Of a DNA stretch of 54,208 nt, positions 8,517 through 15,990 are shown piece by piece. Every line of letters starts with the position of its first letter. Position 1 is the first letter of the stretch. The position numbers were made by a program, and so were the translations under genes. The notes under the pieces were generated by a model, which saw nothing but the letters and a program-made list of their open reading frames with translations, was not told the origin of the DNA and ran no database searches. Source of the stretch: Sphingopyxis flava (lineage in GTDB: Bacteria; Pseudomonadota; Alphaproteobacteria; Sphingomonadales; Sphingomonadaceae); the NCBI RefSeq assembly GCF_900168005.1, contig NZ_FUYP01000021.1, positions 1 through 54,208 of the forward strand, in the 5' to 3' direction.

Positions 8517-8885
8517 TTAAACGGCCTCGGCCGGGTCGCCACGATAGCGCACCCAAAGGTCGCCCATCGCGTCGCGGTAGCCCCAGGCATCGGCGTAGGT
8601 CGTCGACTCCTGCGCCAGATAGGCCATGATCGTAAGCATATCCTCGGCAATAACGGCATCGACGTTGCACAAGTGGATGATCGGGAAATGCCCGCACTCG
8701 TCGCCGTTCCACCAGGCCAGGAGAAAATCCGCGACCTTCCATGATGCGCCGGTCTCGGCCGCGCGCGTCGGCGGCATGGCGATGGCGAGCAAGCGGCCGA
8801 TCGCCGCGCCGGCCTCATCGAAGCTGACGTGCAGAATGACTGGGCGGCGCTGCGGGGGTGTCGTGGCCGAAGTGCCGGGGATCAT
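8517..8885 (-). CDS. DUF7673-family protein
   Basis: 122 residues. The core (SWKVADFLLAWWNGDECGHF, then VDAVIAEDMLTIMAYLAQES) matches what I remember of DUF7673, a family of unknown function frequent on alphaproteobacterial mobile elements. There is no signal peptide or membrane segment, and many Trp/acidic residues. It starts with ATG at 8885, overlapping the stop of the 60-residue gene by 4 bases. It sits in the middle of the leftward toxin-antitoxin/recombinase set. Confidence 0.7.
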   Translation of the reverse strand: MIPGTSATTPPQRRPVILHVSFDEAGAAIGRLLAIAMPPTRAAETGASWKVADFLLAWWNGDECGHFPIIHLCNVDAVIAEDMLTIMAYLAQESTTYADAWGYRDAMGDLWVRYRGDPAEAV

Positions 8886-9064
8886 TTCGGTAACCCGTTT
8901 TCGTCGTAGAGCAATTCGGCATGGTCAACATAGGGACGCTTCACATGCGCCGCGGCGCGGTCGGCGATAGTCAGCAGCTCGGCGCTGCGCCCACGCCGGG
9001 ATGGCCTCATGCCAGCCATGAACGCTTCGTCCATCGGCGGATTGTCGGGTAGTTCATCGGTCAT
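8882..9064 (-). CDS. Small hypothetical protein (60 aa)
   Basis: Begins MTDELPDNPPMDEAF at the ATG at 9064 and ends ...AELLYDENGLPK. It is acidic at the N-terminus with an Arg-rich centre. No known domain is recognised. It is followed with a 4-base overlap by the DUF7673 gene, suggesting co-translation. It may be a small partner of that protein. Confidence 0.55.
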   Translation of the reverse strand: MTDELPDNPPMDEAFMAGMRPSRRGRSAELLTIADRAAAHVKRPYVDHAELLYDENGLPK

Positions 9065-9095
9065 AGGGCCTCCATATCGGCGGCAAGCCATCTGC

Positions 9096-9377
9096 CTACA
9101 GATCGAGCTGCGAATGGGAGCCGAGACGGGCGAGGATCAGCCGGTCATCGTCAATGAGCCGGTAGATCAACACCAGGTCGGGCTTTACATGGCAGTCCCG
9201 ATAGTCCTTCCAGTTGCCGGTCAAGGCATGATCCCGGTGCCGCGCTTCCAGCGGCGCATCCGTAGCCAGCGCCTCGATAATCCGCCGCAAATCGGTATCC
9301 AGCACATTGCGGCGCGGCCCTTTCGCCTCGCGCTTGAAGTCCCGGCGAAACGCCGTGGTGCGCTCAATCGTCCGCAT
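9096..9377 (-). CDS. yafQ: YafQ/RelE-family toxin
   Basis: 93 residues from the ATG at 9377. RelE superfamily, YafQ branch: RTTAFRRDFKREAKG at the N-terminus, LRRIIEALATDAPLEARHRDH, HALTGNWKDYRDCHVKPDL, DLVLIYR, and C-terminal ARLGSHSQL. The His in GSHSQL corresponds to the catalytic His of E. coli YafQ, which cleaves mRNA on the ribosome. The start overlaps the end of the antitoxin gene by 14 bases, the usual arrangement. It should be held inactive by the antitoxin and expressed from the palindromic promoter at 9643-9671. Confidence 0.88.
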   Translation of the reverse strand: MRTIERTTAFRRDFKREAKGPRRNVLDTDLRRIIEALATDAPLEARHRDHALTGNWKDYRDCHVKPDLVLIYRLIDDDRLILARLGSHSQLDL

Positions 9378-9627
9378 GAAGATCGGCGAACAGCGCATCC
9401 ACGGACGCAAACCGCTCGAGGCCGCCGCGCTCGACCTCGGCGAAGGCGGCCAGCGTTTCCGCGTTGGGCTGGAACAGCGCCGCCGGAATCTCCTTGTCCT
9501 GCGCGATCCGGGTCATCAACACGCGCACCACGTCGCTGACCGTCAGGCCCGAAGCCCGAATAACCTGACTGGCCGCATCCTGAATGTCGCCAGGAACGCG
9601 AGCCTGCACCATACGGCTTGCCGCCAT
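9364..9627 (-). CDS. dinJ: RelB/DinJ-family antitoxin
   Basis: 87 residues from the ATG at 9627; an upstream in-frame ATG at 9642 lies inside the operator region. The N-terminal ribbon-helix-helix (MVQARVPGDIQDAASQVI, ASGLTVSDVVRVLMTRIAQD) binds DNA. The C-terminal part (NAETLAAFAEVERGGLERF) should wrap the toxin. DinJ-YafQ complexes repress their own promoter at palindromic sites, and two perfect palindromes lie just upstream. First gene of a leftward run that continues through yafQ to the recombinase. Confidence 0.88.
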   Translation of the reverse strand: MAASRMVQARVPGDIQDAASQVIRASGLTVSDVVRVLMTRIAQDKEIPAALFQPNAETLAAFAEVERGGLERFASVDALFADLHADD

Positions 9628-9642
9628 GATAAACTCCTGCAT

Positions 9643-9671
9643 CTGAAATCTGTATTTCAGTGTAATACACT
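9643..9671 (-). promoter_or_regulatory. Palindromic operator pair before dinJ-yafQ
   Basis: Two perfect inverted repeats abut: CTGAAAT-ctgt-ATTTCAG (9643-9660) and AGTGTA-a-TACACT (9659-9671). They lie 16-44 bases upstream of the dinJ start, in an AT-rich patch that is the natural place for the promoter. Autoregulation by the DinJ-YafQ complex at such sites is established for the family. Confidence 0.7.
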
Positions 9672-9691
9672 TTGGGTGAAATTGCTAGAGG

Positions 9692-9982
9692 TGAATCCGG
9701 TTGCTGCATCGCACCCTGACATTGAGAGGCGTCCTCGCCGGCTTCGAGCTTCGCCAACCAGGCATCGGCTTCCTCAAGCGTCAGATGCAGGCCCGTCTGC
9801 TGATATTCGTCCCACACCCGTATGGCGTCCTGGCGGAATGCCTCGCGCTTTTCCTCACGTTCGACATACTGTGCGATGGCTTCGCGCATGATCCAATGCG
9901 AGCTGCGTCGACGCACTTCGGCCAGGTGCTGGACGCGCCCCTTAAGGGCGTCATCGAGTATGATTGATGTTGGCGCCACCAT
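9692..9982 (-). pseudogene. RHH antitoxin with lost tail and no toxin
   Basis: Starts MVAPTSIILDDALKGRVQHL at the ATG at 9982. It continues as a CopG/RHH-type antitoxin (SSHWIMREAIAQYVEREEKR, then a Leu-rich toxin-binding region EEADAWLAKLEAGED). After about residue 85 the sequence stops looking like the family and runs through the dinJ promoter; the frame stays open, in another reading frame from dinJ/yafQ, down to 9221. The expected ParE-type toxin is missing. I infer that the dinJ-yafQ segment was joined here, removing the partner toxin. The remaining DNA-binding domain may still be made. Confidence 0.6.
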
Positions 9983-10266
9983 AGCGCGACCTCCGTAGCA
10001 CCAGGCATACCTTGCGCTAAGCTACCTTATCTGGGCTGCGCCGACCAATTCTAGCGTCGACCGCGACGGCGAGTTCGATGTGTCCGCGTCAGTCTGGCTA
10101 TGTCCGCTGTCAGGCTTCGTCAGGATGTTAGGGCCGGGGATTTCGGATGCTTTTCGGACCACATTCCCAGAAGGCGAGCACGTTTGCGGAATTCGTGCCC
10201 ACCGAGGGTGATAGCTTTGCGCCACTCTCCGCGCCCCTTCCCTAAGCTGCCGACGCCCGCCAACCC

Positions 10267-10818
10267 TCAAGGTGCAGCTCGCAAGGGCAGAGGCGTTCTG
10301 CGCCAGATCACATAGCCGAATATTTCGCGCCGGTGGGCGCGCAGCTTGGGCCAAGGCCATCTCGTCTCGTGCCACCAGGCAATTCCGTGGCGATGGTCGT
10401 GCGCCTCGAGCCAGTCGCGGATCGCGGCGGGCGGCTCCGGCAGCTCCTGACCAGATTTCTCTTCGATGCGGTAGGACAGGAAAAAGGCGAGCCAGATGGC
10501 TATGGCCGCAACAGGAGCCGCGGTCCAAAGCGGAACCTCTAGGATGAAGCCCAAATAGGGCGCGAGCGCGGTCGGCTCGAGCCATAGCATCCCATGAAAC
10601 ACGGCGATCGTTTCAGCGATCAGCATGAGCAGCATGCCGAGGTGCCGCACGAGCTGTCCGTGGTTGCCGGGCCGGCATCGGGCACGCTGATAGGCGATGA
10701 TGGTGGCATCGATCTGGCGGGCGCCGTCGCCAGGATCGTCGGGATTGAGGTGAGCGGCGAGCGCCGCATAATCGGCGGACCGGTCCTGCACAGCGTTATC
10801 CTCCAGACAGAATGCCAT
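10267..10818 (-). CDS. Membrane protein of unknown function
   Basis: 183 residues. The N-terminal ~55 residues are soluble and charged (SADYAALAAHLNPDDPGDG). Two membrane hairpins follow (LVRHLGMLLMLIAETIAVF and a segment around LGFILEVPLWTAAPVAAIAIWLAFFL). The C-terminal ~55 residues are Trp/Arg/His-rich and cytoplasmic by the positive-inside rule. The ATG at 10818 is the only good start. Family not recognised. It lies 70 bases downstream of the DUF1173 gene on the same strand and may be co-transcribed with it. Confidence 0.7.
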   Translation of the reverse strand: MAFCLEDNAVQDRSADYAALAAHLNPDDPGDGARQIDATIIAYQRARCRPGNHGQLVRHLGMLLMLIAETIAVFHGMLWLEPTALAPYLGFILEVPLWTAAPVAAIAIWLAFFLSYRIEEKSGQELPEPPAAIRDWLEAHDHRHGIAWWHETRWPWPKLRAHRREIFGYVIWRRTPLPLRAAP

Positions 10819-10891
10819 GAACGGGCGATGAGAAAGCGGCAGGCGCCATCGGTCCGAGGCCGCTCTCTCGAAACGGAACGAGAGGGGCCGG

Positions 10892-12187
10892 TCACAAGCC
10901 GAACGCCTTCCGCACGAGCGGCGCGATCCGCGCCTCTTCCACGTCGTCCGGAGAGACGCACAGAACCGGGGCGATCTGCTGCATGCGGGGGTGGGTCACG
11001 GCTTTCGCGGCGAGATAGGTTTCATCGGTGGATCCCATTGCCTCGACGATGATCTCCCGCGTTTCGCCGGTGCTGCGCGAGCGCGCTTCCAACAGAAAAT
11101 CCGGGCGGCATGATCCGATTGGCGTGAGCGTGTCGAACACGGGCTTTTCGAGGAGAAGGTCGAGCCCTGCGCGATCGAAGGACCAGCGCAGCCGCAGCAG
11201 GTCACGCAGCACCGCGCGCTCGAACTCGGAATCGACAGGGATGAAGCGCTTTCCCGAGTAGATCGGCTGGGCATAGCCGCGAAGCGGCGCATAGCCATGC
11301 GCTTCGGGATATTGGCCCGCCACGACGATCGTCAGATAGGGGCCCTTGATCGTGTTCCCGCGGATCGAGGGGGACTGGACGCGGTTCGCCAGCACGACAG
11401 GATCGCTCCCGGCGACATGGATCGTCGAACCTTCGAACTTCTGCGTGAAGAGCGCGAGGAAGCCCTGGGGCGCATGCCCGGGCGGCCAGACTCGGGAGAG
11501 CTCGCGCAAGCGGGCATAGATGCGCTTGCTGTGGAGCGCCTGTGCATGCGTCCAGAGGGCACGGCCGAGCTCGATGCCCGGTGCGATTTCGACGCGCTGC
11601 GCCGCGATGGCCAGCGTCTTGAACTCGTCGCTGATCGAATGTTCCGGGTTCTCGTCGGAGAGGCAGAGCGTACGATTGAGACCGGAGAGGTTGATAAGAC
11701 GCCAGAGCAATCGGGCGAGCCTTGGCACCGAGGCCTGGCGCGTTCTGTCGTCGCTGCTTTCCTCTTCGGGACGCTGCGCCAGCTTCTCGGGCGCCGGGCG
11801 CAGCACCTCGAAATAGCCGGTCGGCGGATCGGCCGGGCTCTCCTGCGTTCGCACTTCGCTCAGCCGGTTGGTGGCCTGATCGCGGAAGAACGGGCAGTCC
11901 GCCCTGTGTTCGGGACGGTTAACGCTGGTGAGACGGCGCAGATAGTAGGTTTCTGCTTCCGACAGGAACGCCGGCGTCAGGATCGGGGGCGGAGCGTCGG
12001 CCGACAAACAGTCGCAGGCGATCCACCTCTCGCCGATGCGCGCCTGCTGGACAAGCATGATCCCCGCTTCCTCGTCGGCGCGCGAACCCTGTCCGACATA
12101 CCAGCGGACGAGAGCCTCTCGGACGGGCGCGGGAAGCGCAATTCTCCCTGCGCGGGTCCCGTCCGTATTGCGCGGGATCAGCCACAT
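10892..12187 (-). CDS. DUF1173-family protein with nuclease-like C-terminus
   Basis: 431 residues from the ATG at 12187, which follows a strong AGGAGG ribosome site. I match it to DUF1173, found with conjugative elements and of unknown function. Visible landmarks: LVRWYVGQGSRADEEAGIML, GIELGRALWTHAQALHSKRI, IKGPYLTIVVAGQYPE, SGKRFIPVDSEFERAVLRDL and CRPDFLLEARS...EIIVEAMGS. The last pair, an Asp in PDF followed by a Val-Glu-Ala strand, resembles a PD-(D/E)XK nuclease fold (inference). Divergent from the lytic transglycosylase gene. A divergent second member lies at 39871-40797. Confidence 0.75.
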   Translation of the reverse strand: MWLIPRNTDGTRAGRIALPAPVREALVRWYVGQGSRADEEAGIMLVQQARIGERWIACDCLSADAPPPILTPAFLSEAETYYLRRLTSVNRPEHRADCPFFRDQATNRLSEVRTQESPADPPTGYFEVLRPAPEKLAQRPEEESSDDRTRQASVPRLARLLWRLINLSGLNRTLCLSDENPEHSISDEFKTLAIAAQRVEIAPGIELGRALWTHAQALHSKRIYARLRELSRVWPPGHAPQGFLALFTQKFEGSTIHVAGSDPVVLANRVQSPSIRGNTIKGPYLTIVVAGQYPEAHGYAPLRGYAQPIYSGKRFIPVDSEFERAVLRDLLRLRWSFDRAGLDLLLEKPVFDTLTPIGSCRPDFLLEARSRSTGETREIIVEAMGSTDETYLAAKAVTHPRMQQIAPVLCVSPDDVEEARIAPLVRKAFGL

Positions 12188-12297
12188 CGGCGCCTCCTGA
12201 TCTTGATTTTTGAGGCTGACACTGCTCGGGCACGCGGATTGACAACCCGGCGGCCGCTGATCTTCCCTTGGCCTGTTTCGGTAGCAGGGAGGGTGCA

Positions 12298-13251
12298 ATG
12301 AGGGCGTTGGGGATCGGTTTCGGCATTGTGGCGCTGGTCGTGTCGGGGGGCGCGGCAGCCCAGGGGAAAGAGGCCAAGCCCGCGCGCAGAGTGCAGCTCA
12401 TCACGATGACCGCGCCCGGGCCGGAGAGCCGGCCGGATGCAGCCGCCGAACCCCCGAGCGTGCCCAACCCGGTGTCGACCGGTGCCCGTCCGCCGGACTT
12501 TCGGGTGCATGACCTCAGCCGCCGGTGGGTGGAATTCCAGATGGCGAACAGCTTCACGAACAGCGGCGTTGCGCTCGAGCAGGCAGCAAGCGGAAGCGCC
12601 GGGAGTGAAGGCTCGGCCGCCTCCGCCGAATGGTTGCCGCCGGCGCCTGCCATCCCCGTTCCTGCGTGGATGCGCGGCGGCGCGAGCTTCGATTTCGCGG
12701 CCAATCGCTTCGAGCCAGGCTGCGGCGTCCTTCCCTATCGGCCGACAGGATTCTTGAGGGCGGACGCTGAGAGCAGGCGCGCCAGCTATTATCAGCTGAT
12801 GAGCGGGATCGCGTGCGAATACGGCATTCCGGTCGGGTTGTTCGATGCGATGATCATTCGCGAAAGCCGCTATCGCACCGATGCGCTGTCGCCCAAGAAC
12901 GCCTTCGGCCTGACCCAGCTGATGCCCGGGACGGCTGCCTCGCTGGGAGTGAACCGCTATAGCGTCGAGGATAATCTGCGCGGCGGAGCGAGATATCTTC
13001 GCCAGCAACTCGACAGGTTCGGCCATTATCATCTGGCGCTTGCCGCATACAATGCCGGGCCTGGCCGCGTCCGTGGCGGGCTCGTGCCGCGCATCGCCGA
13101 GACGCAGGCCTATGTCGACAATGTCCTCATGAACTGGGCGCGCTTGAGCGGCGTCTACCGGCAAGCAACCGTGCTGCCGCGCCAGACCGCAAGCGTCTTC
13201 CCGCCTCGGTCGGTGCCGCCCGCGCGCGTCGCGAGCGTCTCGCTCTTCTAG
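12298..13251 (+). CDS. Lytic transglycosylase (Slt-type)
   Basis: 317 residues with a signal peptide (MRALGIGFGIVALVVSGGAAAQ) and a disordered Ala/Pro/Ser-rich region to ~150. The SLT domain (~165-290) has the catalytic Glu in IIRESRYRTDAL, then FGLTQLMPGTAASLG, DNLRGGARYLRQQL and LALAAYNAGPGRV, all hallmarks of the family. It cleaves peptidoglycan between MurNAc and GlcNAc to open the wall for the mating channel, as VirB1/TrbN-type enzymes do. Start chosen at the ATG at 12298 after GGAGGG; an upstream in-frame ATG at 12268 would spoil the signal peptide. Confidence 0.92.
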   Translation: MRALGIGFGIVALVVSGGAAAQGKEAKPARRVQLITMTAPGPESRPDAAAEPPSVPNPVSTGARPPDFRVHDLSRRWVEFQMANSFTNSGVALEQAASGSAGSEGSAASAEWLPPAPAIPVPAWMRGGASFDFAANRFEPGCGVLPYRPTGFLRADAESRRASYYQLMSGIACEYGIPVGLFDAMIIRESRYRTDALSPKNAFGLTQLMPGTAASLGVNRYSVEDNLRGGARYLRQQLDRFGHYHLALAAYNAGPGRVRGGLVPRIAETQAYVDNVLMNWARLSGVYRQATVLPRQTASVFPPRSVPPARVASVSLF

Positions 13252-13291
13252 GAGCGCGGCGGGGAAGGGCCCGGCGCCGAATCCGGTCGGG

Positions 13292-13786
13292 CTAGATCCG
13301 GAAGTCATCGCTCTCGGCCAGGCGTGCACGGCGGGCCAGCTTGGCGCTCACCTCGTCCAGCAGTTTCCGGACGACGGCTCGCCTGACCGGCACCGCCCAT
13401 TCCGGGCGGACTTCCGAGCCATCGATGCCTTCGAGTTCTTCGAGCAGAACGATCAGGCCTTCCGGCATGTCGACGAATGCGTCGCAGATCATTGTGAAGA
13501 GCACGTCATGGCGCTCGATCAGGGGCTGCGGGATCGTCCCGCTTGCCTTGATGCGCACATAGGCCGCGACGATGTCGGTTCCGAGCGCGTGCAGGATGAT
13601 CTGAAGCTCGTCCACAGTCATGGGCGACCGCTTCGTGGGGTCGCTGTGCAGCAGCAGTCCCAGGCGCGTCTTGCTGATGCCGGTGAGGGCGGCGAGCTTG
13701 CGTTGCGGGATGTCCTTTCGGTCCATCATGCACCGAATGAGCGGTACGAAATCGCGCAGGATCGTTTCGTCATCCGGCTCGAGCAC
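13292..13786 (-). CDS. Cro/CI-type HTH regulator
   Basis: 164 residues. An N-terminal helix-turn-helix of the Cro/CI (XRE) type spans ~18-75: DIPQRKLAALTGISKTRLGL then SPMTVDELQIILHALGTD. The C-terminal half is acidic and helical (VDMPEGLIVLLEELEG) with no known domain. It lies between the lytic transglycosylase and the tra control region and faces away from the tra operon. It is a candidate repressor of transfer, possibly acting at the 22-bp repeats at 14529-14616. That target is a guess from position. Confidence 0.8.
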   Translation of the reverse strand: MLEPDDETILRDFVPLIRCMMDRKDIPQRKLAALTGISKTRLGLLLHSDPTKRSPMTVDELQIILHALGTDIVAAYVRIKASGTIPQPLIERHDVLFTMICDAFVDMPEGLIVLLEELEGIDGSEVRPEWAVPVRRAVVRKLLDEVSAKLARRARLAESDDFRI

Positions 13787-13953
13787 GAACTATGATCCAG
13801 CTGTGGCGCGAGACGACATTAGCCCCCGAACCTCCCCGTTAGGGGACAAGGCAAACACGGTGAATCCCGCTTTGCAAGCGTCGTTGGAGCCAGAGTGAGC
13901 GCAATATTCCAGCGCAGATACCGCGATATAGCTCGCGAAGATCGGGCGATTTC

Positions 13954-14403
13954 CTAGTTTAGCCGCGTGCTCGTGCGCCCCGGTTCGCCCCCGTCAAGGC
14001 GCTGCTCAAGCGACAACCGGTCCAGTATCTGCGAGGTCTTGAGCTCGACGACATAGTCGAACAGCAGCGCCGAAAGCGCGTCGCCGATCGTCAGTGTGGT
14101 GTCGAGGCGGCGGCCGAGAGCCTGCCGCATTTCCTCAAGCGCCTGGGCATTCGCATCAGAGAGCGGAAGCCGGATTTTCACGTCGCCATGGGTCGGAATC
14201 GCCGCGAAATGCTCGCGCATCGTGCGCACTTCATGCCTGCCCGCGGCACCCGGTTCGGCGAGCCGCGCCGCGACCAGCGATACGAGCGTCTGATGCTCGT
14301 TCGTCTCATTGGAGAATAGGCGCAGGCACTCGGTGGTCAGCCGAAAGAGATATCCGGAGACATCGAGCACAAAGCCTTCGTGTTCGGCGGCCGTCGTCCC
14401 CAC
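13954..14403 (-). CDS. Conserved hypothetical protein upstream of traA
   Basis: 149 residues starting MGTTAAEHEGFVLDVSGYLF. Predicted mainly alpha-helical with well-mixed composition (TECLRLFSNETNEHQTLVSL, VKIRLPLSDANAQALEEMRQ, TLTIGDALSALLFDYVVEL). No membrane segment. The central part has a strand followed by two helices that could be a ribbon-helix-helix-like unit (weak). It is divergent from the tra operon and shares its 350-base upstream region with the tandem repeats, so it may be a transfer regulator. Family not recognised. Confidence 0.65.
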   Translation of the reverse strand: MGTTAAEHEGFVLDVSGYLFRLTTECLRLFSNETNEHQTLVSLVAARLAEPGAAGRHEVRTMREHFAAIPTHGDVKIRLPLSDANAQALEEMRQALGRRLDTTLTIGDALSALLFDYVVELKTSQILDRLSLEQRLDGGEPGRTSTRLN

Positions 14404-14752
14404 GTCGAGATGAATCCTTCTTCCTGAAAGGCAGCATGGCGCTGACTACTGCGACGGAGCCTGGAGTCTCGATGGTTAATATCTGCTGAGTCGTAGCCCC
14501 GAGTCTACCGGGACGCCACCAGCGCCGCAATTTCCGGGGCAAGTTGTCCCGCATTCCGGGCCAGTCTGCCCCGTAATCCGGGGCGCCATGCCCCGAATGA
14601 GCGGGCAGGCCGCCCGGCGTTCGGGGGCAGGGCCTCGATCGGCGAAAGATTCTTCCCCCGTCACCCCGGCTGCCCGTGACGACCCGGCCGCGGGTTGGTC
14701 AGCTTTCCCTGGGCGCGGTTCTCGTCGCGTCTCCAATTGAAGGGAACCCAAC
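14404..14752. promoter_or_regulatory. Divergent control region before traA
   Basis: 350 bases between the divergent gene starts at 14403 and 14753. It contains the tandem 22-bp repeats described separately, a GC-rich stretch to 14700, and the traA ribosome site GAAGGGAA just before the ATG. The tra promoter is expected here, though I cannot fix -35/-10 elements with confidence. Short open frames inside are shadows. Confidence 0.55.
14529..14616. repeat. Four tandem 22-bp repeats, each an inverted repeat
   Basis: Units at 14529-14550, 14551-14572, 14573-14594 and 14595-14616. An approximate consensus is G-ATTCCGGGGC-AG--TGCCCC. Units 1-3 are closest; unit 4 (GAATGAGCGGG...) is degenerate, and a partial fifth (CGTTCGGGGGCAG) follows. 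Each unit carries its own GGGGC...GCCCC dyad. The period of exactly two helical turns puts all dyads on one face of the DNA, as in iterons or cooperative operators. Lying before the tra operon, they are most simply binding sites for a transfer regulator. Confidence 0.7.
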
Positions 14753-15073
14753 ATGCAGTCAGTCCTGAAAGAGACCGGGCGCGCAGAGTTGGCGATCGTC
14801 GTGATCGCCGCCCTCCTGTTCGCCTCCTTCTGGTTCGCCGGTCCGGCATTCGCCGGCGCCGACACGACCTTCGACACGGCGCTCAACAAGTTCACCGATT
14901 TCCTCGAGGGCTCGGGCGGCAAGATCATCACGGTGCTTTCGCTCGCGGGCGGCATCGTCGCGCTCGCCTCCGGTCGCTTCTCCATGGGCCAGATCGCCAT
15001 CCCGGTCGGTGTCGGCGTCGGCGCCGGCACGGGCATTCCCATCGTCACGTCGACGGTCACCGCGACGATCTGA
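14753..15073 (+). CDS. traA: F-type pilin precursor TraA
   Basis: 106 residues, first gene of the tra operon. A long leader (MQSVLKETGRAELAIVVIAA, then FWFAGPAFA) precedes a mature pilin of ~65 residues starting near GADTTFDTALNK. Two hydrophobic helices follow (IITVLSLAGGIVALASG and IAIPVGVGVGAGTGIP), the standard TraA/VirB2 pattern. The subunit assembles into the conjugative pilus. The cut after AFA suits leader peptidase I or the S26 peptidase encoded at 23536. Identification rests on size, topology and position before traL-traE-traK. Confidence 0.88.
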   Translation: MQSVLKETGRAELAIVVIAALLFASFWFAGPAFAGADTTFDTALNKFTDFLEGSGGKIITVLSLAGGIVALASGRFSMGQIAIPVGVGVGAGTGIPIVTSTVTATI

Positions 15074-15131
15074 TCATTCCTGCGGTCGGGCGAAGTAGCA
15101 GCTTTGACCGACCCAAGGAGAGGGTGGTGCA

Positions 15132-15422
15132 ATGGCGGCGGATAAGTACGTCATCCCGACTCATCTGGATGATCCCGAGCTGATCGGGCTGTGGACCCTG
15201 GATGAGTTCCTGGCGATGGTCATCCCCTTCGTCTGGGGGATTCTGTCTCAGCACATCCTCATCGGCATGTTGCTTTCGGGTGCGGGCTGGTGGGGTCTCA
15301 GAAAAGCGAAGGCAGGCCGGGCGACGTCATGGCTTCTCCATCTGGCCTACTGGTTTCTTCCGGCCGGCTTCACCGGTCTGAGAGCCACGCCACCCTCGTA
15401 CCTTCGATTGATGGCGGGGTGA
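15132..15422 (+). CDS. traL: Conjugal transfer protein TraL
   Basis: 96 residues. The N-terminus YVIPTHLDDPELIGLWTLDE followed by two membrane helices (FLAMVIPFVWGILSQHILI and SWLLHLAYWFLPAGF) is the TraL signature: a VirB3-like inner-membrane protein needed for pilus assembly. Ends 1 base before the ATG of traE region, so translation is probably coupled. Good GGAGAGGG ribosome site before the ATG. Confidence 0.92.
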   Translation: MAADKYVIPTHLDDPELIGLWTLDEFLAMVIPFVWGILSQHILIGMLLSGAGWWGLRKAKAGRATSWLLHLAYWFLPAGFTGLRATPPSYLRLMAG

Positions 15423-15423
15423 T

Positions 15424-15990
15424 ATGGAACTTTCCTACAGCCATTCGCACAGCCAGCGGGTCTTGCGGCAGCGGAATCTGCTCGCGATCGTCGCCGTCGG
15501 CCTCTGCGCACTGACGATCCTGCTGCTTATCTTCACGGTGTCGCGGGACCGCGAAATCGTGCTGCAGCCGATCCTGCGATCGCCGGTCACGGTAAGCTCC
15601 GCCGGGGTCAGCCGCGAATATCTCGAGATGATCACGCGCGACACGGTGGTGCTCACCCTCAATCGCAGCCCGCAGAACCTCGAATACTGGATGAACGCGG
15701 TGCTCGATATCACGGCGCCGGCCTCCCAGGGCAAGGTCAAGGCGGACCTGCTCAAGATCGTGAACGAACAGCGTGGATCTTCGATTTCGCAGTTCTTCAC
15801 GATCGAAAAGATGGAGCTCGACACGAAGGGGCTGCGCTCGGAGGTGACGGGCAGTCTGCATACGATCGTCGGCAATCGGGTCATCTCGAACGAGCGGCGG
15901 ACCTTTCGGTACGACTGGGAATATTCCGGCCTGTCCCTGAAGCTGATCGGCTTCGGCATGGTGACGGCCGAGCAGGGGAAGGATCAATGA
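15424..15990 (+). CDS. traE: Conjugal transfer protein TraE
   Basis: 188 residues. A single N-terminal membrane helix (LLAIVAVGLCALTILLLIFTV) is followed by a periplasmic VirB8-like domain (ISREYLEMITRDTVVLTLNR in outline, then MNAVLDITAPASQGKVKADL and FRYDWEYSGLSLKLIGFGMV). TraE is the F-type equivalent of VirB8, a scaffold linking inner-membrane and core proteins. Its stop overlaps the traK start (ATGA). Confidence 0.92.
   Translation: MELSYSHSHSQRVLRQRNLLAIVAVGLCALTILLLIFTVSRDREIVLQPILRSPVTVSSAGVSREYLEMITRDTVVLTLNRSPQNLEYWMNAVLDITAPASQGKVKADLLKIVNEQRGSSISQFFTIEKMELDTKGLRSEVTGSLHTIVGNRVISNERRTFRYDWEYSGLSLKLIGFGMVTAEQGKDQ

Noticed and set aside
12178..13329. 383-codon minus-strand open frame opposite the lytic transglycosylase
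   Set aside because: The plus-strand frame has clear catalytic motifs and a signal peptide; this one has none.
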